A stretch of 64,000 nt of DNA from the NCBI RefSeq assembly GCF_022096995.1, contig NZ_JACXGQ010000006.1, forward strand, positions 124,001 through 188,000, in the 5' to 3' direction. Of the stretch, positions 1-8,516 are shown one piece after another. How positions within the stretch are numbered: position 1 is the first letter of the stretch; each line of letters begins with the position of its first letter. A model generated the notes under the pieces. The model was not told the DNA's origin. It saw only the letters and a program-made list of their open reading frames with translations, and did no database searches. A program made the position numbers and the translations under genes. Origin of the DNA: Yoonia sp. I 8.24. GTDB taxonomy: Bacteria > Pseudomonadota > Alphaproteobacteria > Rhodobacterales > Rhodobacteraceae.

Positions 1-980
1 TAGTGGTCGATGGCGCCATCAACAGACGACAGCAGCGCGTCACGGTATGCAGGGCTGAGGCTGTTTAGCGCATCTGTGTTGACAACCACTGGACAGTTAA
101 CGGTGCCGGGGTTCAGGTTTGTTGTCCACCAAGTGGCATTATCGACGGTGCCAAATGCCATATGCGCGTGCGGTGCAAAGCTCACAGCATCAACGTAGCC
201 GGTTTCCATTGCGCGCGCTACTTCGGGAGCTGGAATGTTTGCAACGATGCCACCGAGAGACGCGATCGTGTCACCGATACCACCTGTTGCACGGATATTC
301 ATACCTTCAAAGCTGGCAAGCGACGTTGGCGGAAAGCCTGCGCCGATCAAATTCTGCTGAGGCAACGGTGTCGGCATGAGAATAGTGGCGTTCCAGCGCG
401 CGAGATCTTCTTTTACGGCAGGATGGTCGTAAACGGCCAACGAAACGGCTACCTCTTGCTCAAGCGTTTCGACGCCAAGAAATGGCAATTCGAGTACCAT
501 AAGGGATGGGTTCTTTTCGGGGTGATAACCCGCGCAAAACTGCGCCATTTCAAAGTCGCCTGCGGCGATCCCATCCAGGTTACGGTTACTTTGGGCCAGC
601 CCGCCGTAATCGACGTTCAATGTGAATTCGCCGCCCGTTTTTTCGGAAACCAGTTCCGCGAGCTTTTCGACGTTTTCAGTGAAGGCGCGGCGGCGTCCCC
701 AAACTGAAACGTCCCATGTTACAGGACCTACTTCAGCGCCTGGGCAGGCGTCGCCGACGCAATCTACCTGATCGGCTGCGACCCGAATTGGGCCGAAGCC
801 TGATTCAATAACATAGTTTCCGTCTTGGAATTCGAGCAGTTCGCCGGTGATATTGATGGCGCCGTCGCGCGACGTCAGTGTGACCTCTTCTGCGATGGCC
901 AATGTTGGGGTCGCCAAAGTGGCGATTGCCAGGATGGACGATGCCATCAGACGCTGTGTGCATGTGGATAAATAGTTCAT
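1..980 (-). CDS. TRAP-type (DctP-like) solute-binding protein with N-terminal extra domain, 3' end missing
   Basis: The frame is open from an ATG at 980 to the left edge, giving 326 codons, so the C-terminus is outside the window. Residues 1-30 are a signal peptide. Residues 31-80 form a small domain with two cysteines (74, 79). From about residue 84 the protein resembles the DctP/TRAP periplasmic binding family: a 'VWG' start, a helix with 'ENVEKLAELVSEKTGG', then 'GIAAGDFEMAQFCAGYHP' and 'LPFLG'. TRAP binding proteins deliver small carboxylates and similar solutes to a QM membrane pair; no membrane genes are visible because the gene runs off the edge. The extra domain is not part of normal TRAP binding proteins, and the same module recurs in the gene at 45647-47239. 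The ligand cannot be told from sequence. Confidence 0.8.
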   Translation of the reverse strand, partial: MNYLSTCTQRLMASSILAIATLATPTLAIAEEVTLTSRDGAINITGELLEFQDGNYVIESGFGPIRVAADQVDCVGDACPGAEVGPVTWDVSVWGRRRAFTENVEKLAELVSEKTGGEFTLNVDYGGLAQSNRNLDGIAAGDFEMAQFCAGYHPEKNPSLMVLELPFLGVETLEQEVAVSLAVYDHPAVKEDLARWNATILMPTPLPQQNLIGAGFPPTSLASFEGMNIRATGGIGDTIASLGGIVANIPAPEVARAMETGYVDAVSFAPHAHMAFGTVDNATWWTTNLNPGTVNCPVVVNTDALNSLSPAYRDALLSSVDGAIDH

Positions 981-1018
981 GAAACTAACTTCTACCTTCT
1001 GTCTTTGTTCTTGCTCCT

Positions 1019-1048
1019 GCATCTCAAGCCCGAGCGCCGCGAGATGCA
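1019..1048 (-). promoter_or_regulatory. Leader hairpin upstream of TRAP-type gene
   Basis: Perfect 8-bp inverted repeat (TGCATCTC 1019-1026, GAGATGCA 1041-1048) 39 nt upstream of the start codon at 980. It could be a 5' leader stem or an operator. Seen directly; function inferred. Confidence 0.35.
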
Positions 1049-1151
1049 GACAATCTACCAATGATGCTTAAGTTGTAGTCGATACGGTGACAATTTGACA
1101 AAAAAAAGACCGTAACAAAGTTTTTAATTACGTAATTTACGCTGAATATGC

Positions 1152-1183
1152 CCCTGACAGTGATATTTATTGATTTGTCAGGG
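1152..1183. promoter_or_regulatory. Inverted repeat in the divergent spacer before creatinase
   Basis: Perfect 8-bp arms CCCTGACA (1152-1159) and TGTCAGGG (1176-1183) around an AT-rich 16-nt centre, in the 294-bp spacer between two divergent genes. The layout suits an operator serving one or both promoters. No regulator gene is adjacent. Confidence 0.35.
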
Positions 1184-1274
1184 CTGCACCCTTACCGATT
1201 CATCGACAACGATGGCGTCGTTGTGATTCTATTTTGATGTCCTGAACGCCGGGACCTTTTCACGAGGGTCTGAC

Positions 1275-2480
1275 ATGACGACACGTCCCCAATTTTACCG
1301 TTTCCACCAAGGTGCCGAAGTGCTGCCTTTTGCCTTGGCCGAGTATGAAGCGCGCCTTGCAGGTTTGCGTCGAACGATGACAGCGCTTGGCGTCGAAGCC
1401 GCCGTTTTCACATCAATGCACAATATCGCCTATTATTCGGGTTTTCTCTATTGTGCCTTTGGCCGCCCCTACGGTTTGGTCGTAACCGCTGCTGATTGCG
1501 TCACGATCAGCGCAGGGATTGATGCCGCGCAGCCTTGGCGGCGCTGCTATGGCGATAACATCACCTATACCGATTGGGAGCGCGACAATTATTGGCGCGC
1601 TATTCTGTCGGTCACGGGTACTGGCCGCCATGTCGGTTTTGAGGCCGATCATTTGAGTATGCTGCAGCATGGCAAGCTTACTTCTTTTATGGCCCCATCC
1701 GCCCTGACAGATATTGCGCCCGCGACAATGCTCCAGCGCATGCATAAATCGCAGGCCGAGCTCGATTTGATCCGCGCAGGTGCGGCAGTGGCGGATGTTG
1801 GCGGCTTTGCGATCCGCGATGCGATCAAGCCGGGCACCCGCGAAATTGATGTCGCGATGGCGGGTCGTGACGCGATGGAAATGGAAATCGCCAAGCAATT
1901 CCCGGATGCAGAATACCGCGATACATGGGTTTGGTTCCAATCCGGGATCAACACCGACGGCGCGCATAACCCGGTCACCTCGCGGGTGTTGCAGCGCGGG
2001 GATATTCTATCGTTGAACACATTCCCGATGATTTCGGGTTACTATACTGCATTGGAACGGACGTTGTTCGTCGGCGAAGTCGATGACGCCAGCCGCGCCA
2101 TCTGGGAGGCCAATGTCGCCGCCCACGAATACGGGATGTCATTACTGGTTCCCGGCGCCTCTTGCGCGGAGGTCACGCAAAAGATCAACACCTTTTTTGA
2201 AGAACGCGATTTGCTGCAATATCGGACCTTTGGATATGGGCATTCATTTGGTGTGCTGTCGCACTACTATGGGCGCGAAGCGGGGCTTGAGCTCCGTGAG
2301 GATATCGACACGGTGCTGGAACCCGGCATGGTTATTTCTATGGAGCCGATGTTGACCATTCCCGAAGGTGCACCGGGCGCAGGCGGCTACCGCGAGCATG
2401 ATATCTTATTCATCACCGATCAAGGGAACGAGGACATCACGCAATATCCGTTTGGCCCGGATTTTAACGTTGTCGGATAG
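1275..2480 (+). CDS. Creatinase (creatine amidinohydrolase)
   Basis: Hydrolyses creatine to sarcosine and urea (EC 3.5.3.3) in the cytoplasm. The 401 residues match the length of Pseudomonas putida creatinase (403). Recalled signature stretches are nearly identical: 'FTSMHNIAYYSGFLYC', 'FGRPY', 'QPWRR', 'WFQSGINTDGAHNPVT', 'QYRTFGYGHSFG' and 'EPGM..SMEPM'. The fold is the M24 'pita-bread' fold used without metal. The catalytic His is at 231 (232 in P. putida), the substrate-binding Arg at 64, and the two family glutamates lie in 'YTALERT' and 'SMEP'. A GAGGG Shine-Dalgarno lies 7 nt before the ATG. No sarcosine oxidase or creatininase lies next to it, so the product must feed a pathway encoded elsewhere. 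Confidence 0.93.
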   Translation: MTTRPQFYRFHQGAEVLPFALAEYEARLAGLRRTMTALGVEAAVFTSMHNIAYYSGFLYCAFGRPYGLVVTAADCVTISAGIDAAQPWRRCYGDNITYTDWERDNYWRAILSVTGTGRHVGFEADHLSMLQHGKLTSFMAPSALTDIAPATMLQRMHKSQAELDLIRAGAAVADVGGFAIRDAIKPGTREIDVAMAGRDAMEMEIAKQFPDAEYRDTWVWFQSGINTDGAHNPVTSRVLQRGDILSLNTFPMISGYYTALERTLFVGEVDDASRAIWEANVAAHEYGMSLLVPGASCAEVTQKINTFFEERDLLQYRTFGYGHSFGVLSHYYGREAGLELREDIDTVLEPGMVISMEPMLTIPEGAPGAGGYREHDILFITDQGNEDITQYPFGPDFNVVG

Positions 2481-2537
2481 CACCGTTCGGTGACCAGTTT
2501 GCAGTATCGGCGGAGAATGCATCAAAAGCCGCCGATA
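2481..2537 (+). terminator. Hairpins downstream of creatinase
   Basis: A short stem CACCG/CGGTG at 2481-2492 is followed by a perfect 9-bp stem, TATCGGCGG (2505-2513) with CCGCCGATA (2529-2537). No T-run follows, so this may be a 3' stability element rather than a true intrinsic terminator. Confidence 0.45.
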
Positions 2538-2732
2538 CATATACTACAGATGCTATTGTTTGCTTCGGATTTGCGTTGCAAAAAAAATAACGCATTGCCG
2601 ACACACACGGTATCGCCCAGACATTGCGCGATTGTCACGATTTATCATCCTATCGCGAGAAATTGATTGCGGCTATTTTGTCTTCCTTGAACAGAGTGTT
2701 AAGACGGGTGAAGCGAAATACTAGGTGATTAC

Positions 2733-3524
2733 ATGCAACCCTTGACGATTCTTTCACGCCGCGCATTTGGTGCGATGATGTTGGCCAGCACCGCCGCGGC
2801 CTGTTCACCGCAATTATCTGAAGAAGATATGGTACCCCAGCCCGAAGACTTCATCGACGGTTACGGTCCTATCGAAGACGCCGGATACCGCTTGCCGGGC
2901 ATCCCGTCAGAGTATCTGCAAGGGGTGAACCGCCGGGTGTCAGGGACCTATAACGGGGAACAGCCTGGCAATACGCTCGACGTGGATCCATACGCGAAAT
3001 TCTTGTACCACGTGCGCGAAGACGGCACGACAACACGCTACCCTGTCGGCGTGGGCCGCGCCGGAAAATCGATCCGGGGGAATGCGACCATCCGTATTAA
3101 GCGGCAATGGCCCGGCTGGACACCAACCGCGAACATGCTGCGCACAGAACCCGAAGTATATGGCGATCTGGCGGCGGGCATTCCGGGGGGGCTACGCAGC
3201 CCGCTGGGCGCGCGCGCGCTTTATTTGTTCCGGGGGTCGCGGGACACCTATTACCGTATCCACGGGACAAACGACCTTGAATCCATTGGGAACTCTGGCT
3301 CTGCAGGCTGTATTCGGATGTTTAACCAAGACATCATCCACCTTTATGATCAGATTGAGGTGCCGATGAGGGTCCACATCAGAGGGGCCGACGAATCGAT
3401 GCGGGTTGACCCAGAAAATTATGAGCGTGGTATTGAATTGCCGCCTAAGATTATCGCGGCTGAGGAATTGCTAAGCCCAGAAGCCGAAGCGCGCGACCAC
3501 CCGCCAGTTTTTGACGACGCATAA
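2733..3524 (+). CDS. L,D-transpeptidase (ErfK/YbiS/YcfS/YnhG family) lipoprotein
   Basis: Probably cross-links peptidoglycan or anchors proteins to it in the periplasm, using a YkuD-type L,D-transpeptidase domain. The N-terminus 'LSRRAFGAMMLASTAAAC' carries twin arginines and a lipobox ending at Cys24, so it is likely an exported lipoprotein. The catalytic motif is clear: His177 in 'HGTND' and 'SGSAGCIRM' with the nucleophile Cys193. Length 263 fits the family. Start is ATG at 2733. It lies 130 bp ahead of the unknown operon at 3655 on the same strand; co-expression is possible but not shown. Confidence 0.9.
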   Translation: MQPLTILSRRAFGAMMLASTAAACSPQLSEEDMVPQPEDFIDGYGPIEDAGYRLPGIPSEYLQGVNRRVSGTYNGEQPGNTLDVDPYAKFLYHVREDGTTTRYPVGVGRAGKSIRGNATIRIKRQWPGWTPTANMLRTEPEVYGDLAAGIPGGLRSPLGARALYLFRGSRDTYYRIHGTNDLESIGNSGSAGCIRMFNQDIIHLYDQIEVPMRVHIRGADESMRVDPENYERGIELPPKIIAAEELLSPEAEARDHPPVFDDA

Positions 3525-3654
3525 GCGCTTTATTTTACGCGCGGGTCTTGTAAGAATTGACATTGAAAAGATCCGCGCCGCCGGGTGCGCATTTGAAAAT
3601 TGACGTTGGCGTACATATGTAACTGTTAACGCATAATAAACGAAGGATATTTTA

Positions 3655-4734
3655 ATGGCCGATTTCCAGACCCAAATTCAAGAATCGCAAGCGCAGGTCG
3701 CCGCCGCGCAAAGTAAGATTTCAGAATTGACCAGCCGGATTGAAACAGCACGCACCAAGATGGCCGAGGGGACGGATATTGCCGTTGATATCGAAAACGC
3801 GAGCCTCGAAGACGTACACGCCCATACCGACCTGATGAACGCGAATATCGCGGAACTGATTATGGGGCTGGATGATGTCACCTCTGCGTTTTCCAAAGAC
3901 TTTGAAGAAATGCGCAATAAAACCGGCATGGAATCGTTCATTGGCATTTTCAGCAAAGGCAAGTCTGAAAGCATGCGCCAAGAACGGATGCGCACCGCGT
4001 CAATCGATGACAAACTGCAAGATTTGATCAGCAAATCTGACGTCATTATGAAGCTGCTTGAAGGGCAGCTGACAGTGTTGAATGAACAAAAGGTCAGCGT
4101 TGAACGCAACCTTGCGGGCACGTTGGATGAGCGCGAAGCCGTTGTGGGTGAGCTTGAAGCTGTCCGCGCTGATATCCTCGCGATTGATCCGCAGATCATC
4201 ACGCTCGAAGGCAAAATTTCTGTTGAACAAGACGCAGCCGCGCGGACCAAGTTGGAAACCGAACTGGCAGGCCTGAACGCGAAATACAATGAAATGGTGC
4301 AAGCCGAGCAAGTGAAGCTGGCGAACTCTCAGACGCTCGAGCGCTATATCGAAAAGGGCAAGACCTGGATCGACAGTTTGCAGAACCAAGCGGCGACGCA
4401 GATGGTGCTGATCAACAAATTGCAAACGGACACCAAACAGCGTGTTGTGCTGTATGATGCCCTCTCCAAATCGTTGAAAACGGCGCAGCAACAAGACGTG
4501 GCGCATAAGATCAACGAAATTGGGGTGAAAACCGACCAAGAAGCCCAAACCGCGATGGCCGCCATCGGCGCCGCCACAACGGGCCGCATGGCCGACATGA
4601 TGGAAGCCCACGAAGACCACATGGTCTTCGCGCGCGAAGTGCTAGAGCAAAAAGCGAAAGCGGATGAACGGTTCATGCGCCGTTTCCAAACCATTGTCGA
4701 AAAGCACGACAGCAATCAATATGGGGCTGAATAG
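3655..4734 (+). CDS. Coiled-coil protein, first gene of an unknown eight-gene operon
   Basis: A 359-residue soluble protein, almost wholly alpha-helical with long heptad-like stretches (roughly residues 1-35, 105-215 and 225-340). There is no signal peptide or membrane segment. A short 'SFIGIFSKGK' segment near residue 98 followed by long helices faintly recalls TelA/KlaA-type tellurite-resistance proteins, but I cannot confirm homology and would not name it so. The Shine-Dalgarno AAGGA lies 8 nt before the ATG. A GTG-started membrane-protein gene follows after 3 nt, and the AAA ATPase of the same operon is a plausible partner. Function unknown. Confidence 0.8.
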   Translation: MADFQTQIQESQAQVAAAQSKISELTSRIETARTKMAEGTDIAVDIENASLEDVHAHTDLMNANIAELIMGLDDVTSAFSKDFEEMRNKTGMESFIGIFSKGKSESMRQERMRTASIDDKLQDLISKSDVIMKLLEGQLTVLNEQKVSVERNLAGTLDEREAVVGELEAVRADILAIDPQIITLEGKISVEQDAAARTKLETELAGLNAKYNEMVQAEQVKLANSQTLERYIEKGKTWIDSLQNQAATQMVLINKLQTDTKQRVVLYDALSKSLKTAQQQDVAHKINEIGVKTDQEAQTAMAAIGAATTGRMADMMEAHEDHMVFAREVLEQKAKADERFMRRFQTIVEKHDSNQYGAE

Positions 4735-4737
4735 GGC

Positions 4738-4986
4738 GTGAAAAAAGGTAACGCACCTGTCTGGCCGATTGGGCTGTTGCTTATGCTCCTACTGATAGGT
4801 CTCAGCACAAAGTTAGATAATGTCGTGATCCCTGAAGCGGTTGCGATCCCAGTTTTGGTTGTGATTGGGGTGCTTATGATTGTGTTTAAGTACTACATTC
4901 TTCACGTGGCTGCTGGGAGAACAGAAAAAGGGCGGCAGTTGCAGTTACGTGAAAGAGTAGTGCGCGCCGTTCGAGGTGATAAATGA
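4738..4986 (+). CDS. Small two-helix membrane protein
   Basis: An 82-residue protein with two hydrophobic helices (about residues 8-25 and 34-56) and a basic tail, so both ends are likely cytoplasmic. The start is GTG, three nt after the stop of the coiled-coil gene, which supports translational coupling. I recognise no family. Second gene of the unknown operon. Confidence 0.7.
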   Translation: MKKGNAPVWPIGLLLMLLLIGLSTKLDNVVIPEAVAIPVLVVIGVLMIVFKYYILHVAAGRTEKGRQLQLRERVVRAVRGDK

Positions 4987-5048
4987 TTCTAGCATCAACG
5001 CTTTCTAACGCAAATTGTAACACCCGAAACATTTTTAGTTGAGGTGGA

Positions 5049-6170
5049 ATGAACCAAACGAACCTCCAAGCCGATCACATCAAGCTCGAAGATATCCGCG
5101 TCACGCGGCGGTATTTTGGTAAGTTTCAGCGGATCACCGGCTACCTCACCAAGGTCGCCGCGACGATGGAGGCCGAAGGGCGGTTTTCGCGCCGCGATAT
5201 CGAAGCTTTGGCGCATTACCTTGTGGGTCTGAATTGGACCTTCACGGCGCTGGCGCATAAATATCATTTCTCGGGGCGGTTTGCCCATGCGGGCAAGCTG
5301 ACGTTCGACCGCGTCGATAGCGGATTTCCGGTCTATCAAGAGCTGTTGGAAATGGCGAATGACGCGCTGCAGGCGGAACGCCACCTTGCGTCCATGCCAA
5401 GCACTGATGATCTGAAGGATCAGATGGTGCGGGTGATTTTGGGCGAACAAAAAATCCCGACAAAGCTGCAATATGCGCTGTCACAACGGCTGTATTATGA
5501 TGAACTGGCGCGTGGTGATCAGTTTTGGGCGCGCAATGATCCGCAGGCCGTCTGGGTGAAAAACAAGGGCGACCGCCGCGTCTTTCAGGTGCATTGGGCC
5601 GTCTATGACAGCCAGATTAACCTACCGACGATCTACCTGATGGATCTAGAGGACACGGGCCGCACGGGGCTACCCAAGGATGAACGCCGCTGGCCAGAGG
5701 CCCAAGCACACCTTATGGCGCAATCGGTGGCCGGGTTAAAGCTGCTGACCATCGCCAAGGGTTTTGACGAAGATTTCGACGACCTGCACCCAACGCGGTT
5801 GCGCCGATTCCATATCGGCCCGATGTATAGCAACGCCTTTACGCGCCAGTCAGGCCCGCTGCGCGAAGTGCTTGAGGCCGCGAATGCGCCTGTTGGTGAA
5901 GATTGGGCACTGGTCTGGACCGAAGAAGAACTGGTCGCCGAACGTGTTGAACACGTGAAATCAGGCTGGTTTGGATCGGTTGAACGCCAAATTTTCGCGC
6001 GTGATGTGTTTGAACAGGGTGGGTCCAACCTTGGCGCGACGAATATGGAGCGGTCATTGATCATGCCCGAACGCCCGTATCAGGCGCTGGCTGAACGCAA
6101 TCCGCCGGGGTTTCACGACGTCCGCAAATTTGTGGTCAGCGATAGCGGCCGCGTGTTGAGCTATCGGTAA
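5049..6170 (+). CDS. Conserved hypothetical soluble protein
   Basis: A 373-residue protein with no signal peptide, membrane helix or motif I recognise. The N-terminal 120 residues are helical ('YFGKFQRITGYLTKVAATM'); the rest is mixed, with a beta-rich middle ('KGDRRVFQVHWAVYDSQI'). The start is ATG, with GAGG close upstream. It lies 62 bp after the small membrane gene and 32 bp before the AAA ATPase, in the same direction. I infer it is a soluble component of the same machine, with no further evidence. Confidence 0.75.
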   Translation: MNQTNLQADHIKLEDIRVTRRYFGKFQRITGYLTKVAATMEAEGRFSRRDIEALAHYLVGLNWTFTALAHKYHFSGRFAHAGKLTFDRVDSGFPVYQELLEMANDALQAERHLASMPSTDDLKDQMVRVILGEQKIPTKLQYALSQRLYYDELARGDQFWARNDPQAVWVKNKGDRRVFQVHWAVYDSQINLPTIYLMDLEDTGRTGLPKDERRWPEAQAHLMAQSVAGLKLLTIAKGFDEDFDDLHPTRLRRFHIGPMYSNAFTRQSGPLREVLEAANAPVGEDWALVWTEEELVAERVEHVKSGWFGSVERQIFARDVFEQGGSNLGATNMERSLIMPERPYQALAERNPPGFHDVRKFVVSDSGRVLSYR

Positions 6171-6202
6171 ATTTTAGAACGCAACGAATTGGAATTAGAA
6201 TT

Positions 6203-8143
6203 ATGAGCCAGCCAAGCGATCAGATGGAACTGCGCGAAGACGACATTCGCAAGCACTATATCCCCGTGGCCGAAATGCTGATGCATTTGGATCATAGCCC
6301 ACGTTTGGCCAAGGCGCGGCTGTCGCTCGAAGCGCCTGAGAAATCTCCCGATGTTGCCGCGACGCGGCGGCGGTTCCGGTCGACAACGCCCGGTTTGCTT
6401 TCGCGTACTTCAACCCCTTCGGGTGGGGTGCGATTGTTGGACCGTTTGGCGGAAACCGATGATGATGATCCGCTGACGTCGCCCGCACAGGCCTCTGTCG
6501 CGCATGCGCTGCGCCGTGCGATGTCGATTGCCTTGACCGTTGCGGATGCCTATTCCGATCAAACCCCGCTGACGGAATTGAAACGGATCAATCTTGAAGG
6601 GCGTTTGCCCACGGAACGCTCAGTAGAATTCACAGAATATTTGGCTTCTGAGAGCCTGATCGCGCTGTATACATTTGCCAATGCGACCTCGTTCCTTTTG
6701 GCTAGCCACGGCACGGAGGCCAGCGTTGATGTTGGCGCAGTTGATGAGGTTCTGACCGATAACGTGCCCTTGGCGCTGCACGGTGCGATTTGGGAACTTG
6801 ATCAAAAGCTGGGTCAATTCGCCAAAGACGAGCCCACAATGATCGCGACGATGCTTGCCTATTGCGAACAGTTGATGGACCGGGTTGCGCAGCGTGCGAG
6901 CACTGCCGCGCATATGGCGTCGTTCAATGCTGCCAGTTGGCACGTCGAAGCGGATGATTTCACGATCCAAGGCTTTACCCCGGCCCGCAAGGCCAAAGGG
7001 TCGGCCTTGACCATGACCTTCAAAAAACCGAACGAAGTGGTCGGTAACCACATCGCGAAATATCAGGCGATGAAGCTGGCCAAGATGGTCATGGCCTATG
7101 ATTTTGATCGCAAACTGAACCCGTTTGCGGAACTCGGCGGATTTATCTTTACCTTTATGGGGGACGGAAAACCGGGGACGGGGAAAACCACGCTGATTCA
7201 GATGATGGCCGGTTTGGTGAATGATTACTGTCAAGCCGCAGGCTATCCGTTCCGCTATCAAAACCTGTCGACCGATAATATCGACAGCTATCAGGGGAAA
7301 TCGGGCCAGAACGCGAAGGCGTTCATCAACAACGTGCTGGATCCGAATGTAATCGGCTTTGGCACAATCGACGACATCGACCAGCTAGCAGGCAAACGCG
7401 GCGACCGTCAGTCATCCGCCGGACAATTGGAAATTACCGCAGTGCTGATGGAAAGCTTTGCTGGTGCCAACACCGTTGTGCGGGGGAACTGTACCTTTGG
7501 GATGTTCTCAAACTACCCCGAAAACGTCGATGATGCGCTACGCCAACGTGCGGGTGCGCGCTTCCTCGTGGACGGGCCGCAGACGCGCGACGATTATATC
7601 GACATCCTTTATCTGCTGATGGGCAAAAACCACGACATCCCCGTCGGCGCGCATGAGGTCTTTAGCGCGCAAGAGATTAAGAAAGCCGTTGCAGCATCGT
7701 TTGAAGGCCACGCCCGGCCTAAGGAAATTGGCCTGTTGAACGTCTATGATCAGGTGTCGTCTGAGATCGGCGCGTTGGATACTATTGCCAAAATGGGCAC
7801 CTATCTGAAAGCCATCCAAGAGGCTGACCCGCGCTTCACTGGCCGCGCAATCAAGAACATTACTGACGCGGTGAAGGTGCGCGCGATGGACTTTGAATTG
7901 CCGGATGAATGGATGGAAGACCCAGATCTGTTCATGTTCAAAGATTACGACGCCAAAAAGGCAATGATTTCAGACCTGCGCGTGCCGATCACGGTCGATA
8001 TGGTCGTGCAAGAAATCAACCGTTATGCCGATAGTGAATTCCGCTATGCCGATAAATCTGACGAGGTTGCAATCGAAAACATGGTCCGCGACTTTGGTCG
8101 CCAAGAAGAGGCAAAAAAACGCTATCTAGGGGGTAAATCGTGA
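6203..8143 (+). CDS. AAA-family ATPase of the unknown operon
   Basis: A 646-residue protein with about 300 N-terminal residues of unknown fold and a classical AAA module near 300-480. Visible motifs: Walker A 'GDGKPGTGKTT' (about 320-330), a pore-loop-like 'DSYQGKSGQNAKAF', Walker B 'GFGTIDDID' (about 384-393), a sensor-1 type 'TFGMFSN', and an arginine-finger-like 'LRQRAGARF'. A helical region of about 150 residues follows. AAA proteins of this kind remodel protein complexes by threading or segregating them. It sits in the middle of an operon with a coiled-coil protein and small membrane proteins, so a membrane-associated substrate is likely. No protease or nuclease domain is present. Confidence 0.85.
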   Translation: MSQPSDQMELREDDIRKHYIPVAEMLMHLDHSPRLAKARLSLEAPEKSPDVAATRRRFRSTTPGLLSRTSTPSGGVRLLDRLAETDDDDPLTSPAQASVAHALRRAMSIALTVADAYSDQTPLTELKRINLEGRLPTERSVEFTEYLASESLIALYTFANATSFLLASHGTEASVDVGAVDEVLTDNVPLALHGAIWELDQKLGQFAKDEPTMIATMLAYCEQLMDRVAQRASTAAHMASFNAASWHVEADDFTIQGFTPARKAKGSALTMTFKKPNEVVGNHIAKYQAMKLAKMVMAYDFDRKLNPFAELGGFIFTFMGDGKPGTGKTTLIQMMAGLVNDYCQAAGYPFRYQNLSTDNIDSYQGKSGQNAKAFINNVLDPNVIGFGTIDDIDQLAGKRGDRQSSAGQLEITAVLMESFAGANTVVRGNCTFGMFSNYPENVDDALRQRAGARFLVDGPQTRDDYIDILYLLMGKNHDIPVGAHEVFSAQEIKKAVAASFEGHARPKEIGLLNVYDQVSSEIGALDTIAKMGTYLKAIQEADPRFTGRAIKNITDAVKVRAMDFELPDEWMEDPDLFMFKDYDAKKAMISDLRVPITVDMVVQEINRYADSEFRYADKSDEVAIENMVRDFGRQEEAKKRYLGGKS

Positions 8144-8152
8144 ATTGGACCC

Positions 8153-8503
8153 GTGACCATGGGTGATATTCTCGCCGAAAGCTTATTTTTTCCGGCAATG
8201 TTGATTGCTGTGATGGGGTTTGCTGTACCGCGTCTATTGGCGCAGGTGTTGCCCGAGGGCGTTATGCCGCTGCTGATCAATGCATTTTTGTCGTCGGTTT
8301 TGTTATTCGTGATTGCGGGATGCTTCTTTGTTGGGCTCTACATCTGGCAGGGCGCGCCATTTGCAGAGGTCATGTCAGAAGGCTGGACAAAAAACGTCAC
8401 CTTCTTTGGACGGCTTGGGCTGATGTCGGTGATCATCTGGGGGCCGATTATGGTGCTTTCGGTGGCGGCACTTCCGCGCAGATGGGTAAATAAAACATGG
8501 TAG
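8153..8503 (+). CDS. Small polytopic membrane protein
   Basis: About 116 residues with three hydrophobic stretches (roughly 9-31, 41-66 and 86-108). The start is either GTG at 8153 or ATG at 8159; neither has a good Shine-Dalgarno, and the difference is two residues. It follows the ATPase stop by 9 nt. No family recognised. Third-from-centre member of the unknown operon and a candidate membrane anchor for the ATPase. Confidence 0.7.
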   Translation: MTMGDILAESLFFPAMLIAVMGFAVPRLLAQVLPEGVMPLLINAFLSSVLLFVIAGCFFVGLYIWQGAPFAEVMSEGWTKNVTFFGRLGLMSVIIWGPIMVLSVAALPRRWVNKTW

Positions 8504-8516
8504 GTAAGGCGCTAAT

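Noticed and set aside
10..707. Plus-strand ORFs of 62, 86 and 181 codons at the left edge
   Set aside because: They lie antisense to a clear TRAP-type binding protein frame that runs open from 980 to the edge with a signal peptide and family motifs.
4000..4620. 206-codon minus-strand ORF opposite the coiled-coil gene
   Set aside because: Composition (many H, F, L) is typical of the antisense of helical coding DNA; the plus frame has a ribosome site and operon context.
3655..4734. Naming the coiled-coil gene telA
   Set aside because: The similarity is limited to helical pattern and a short segment; I cannot show homology without a profile search.
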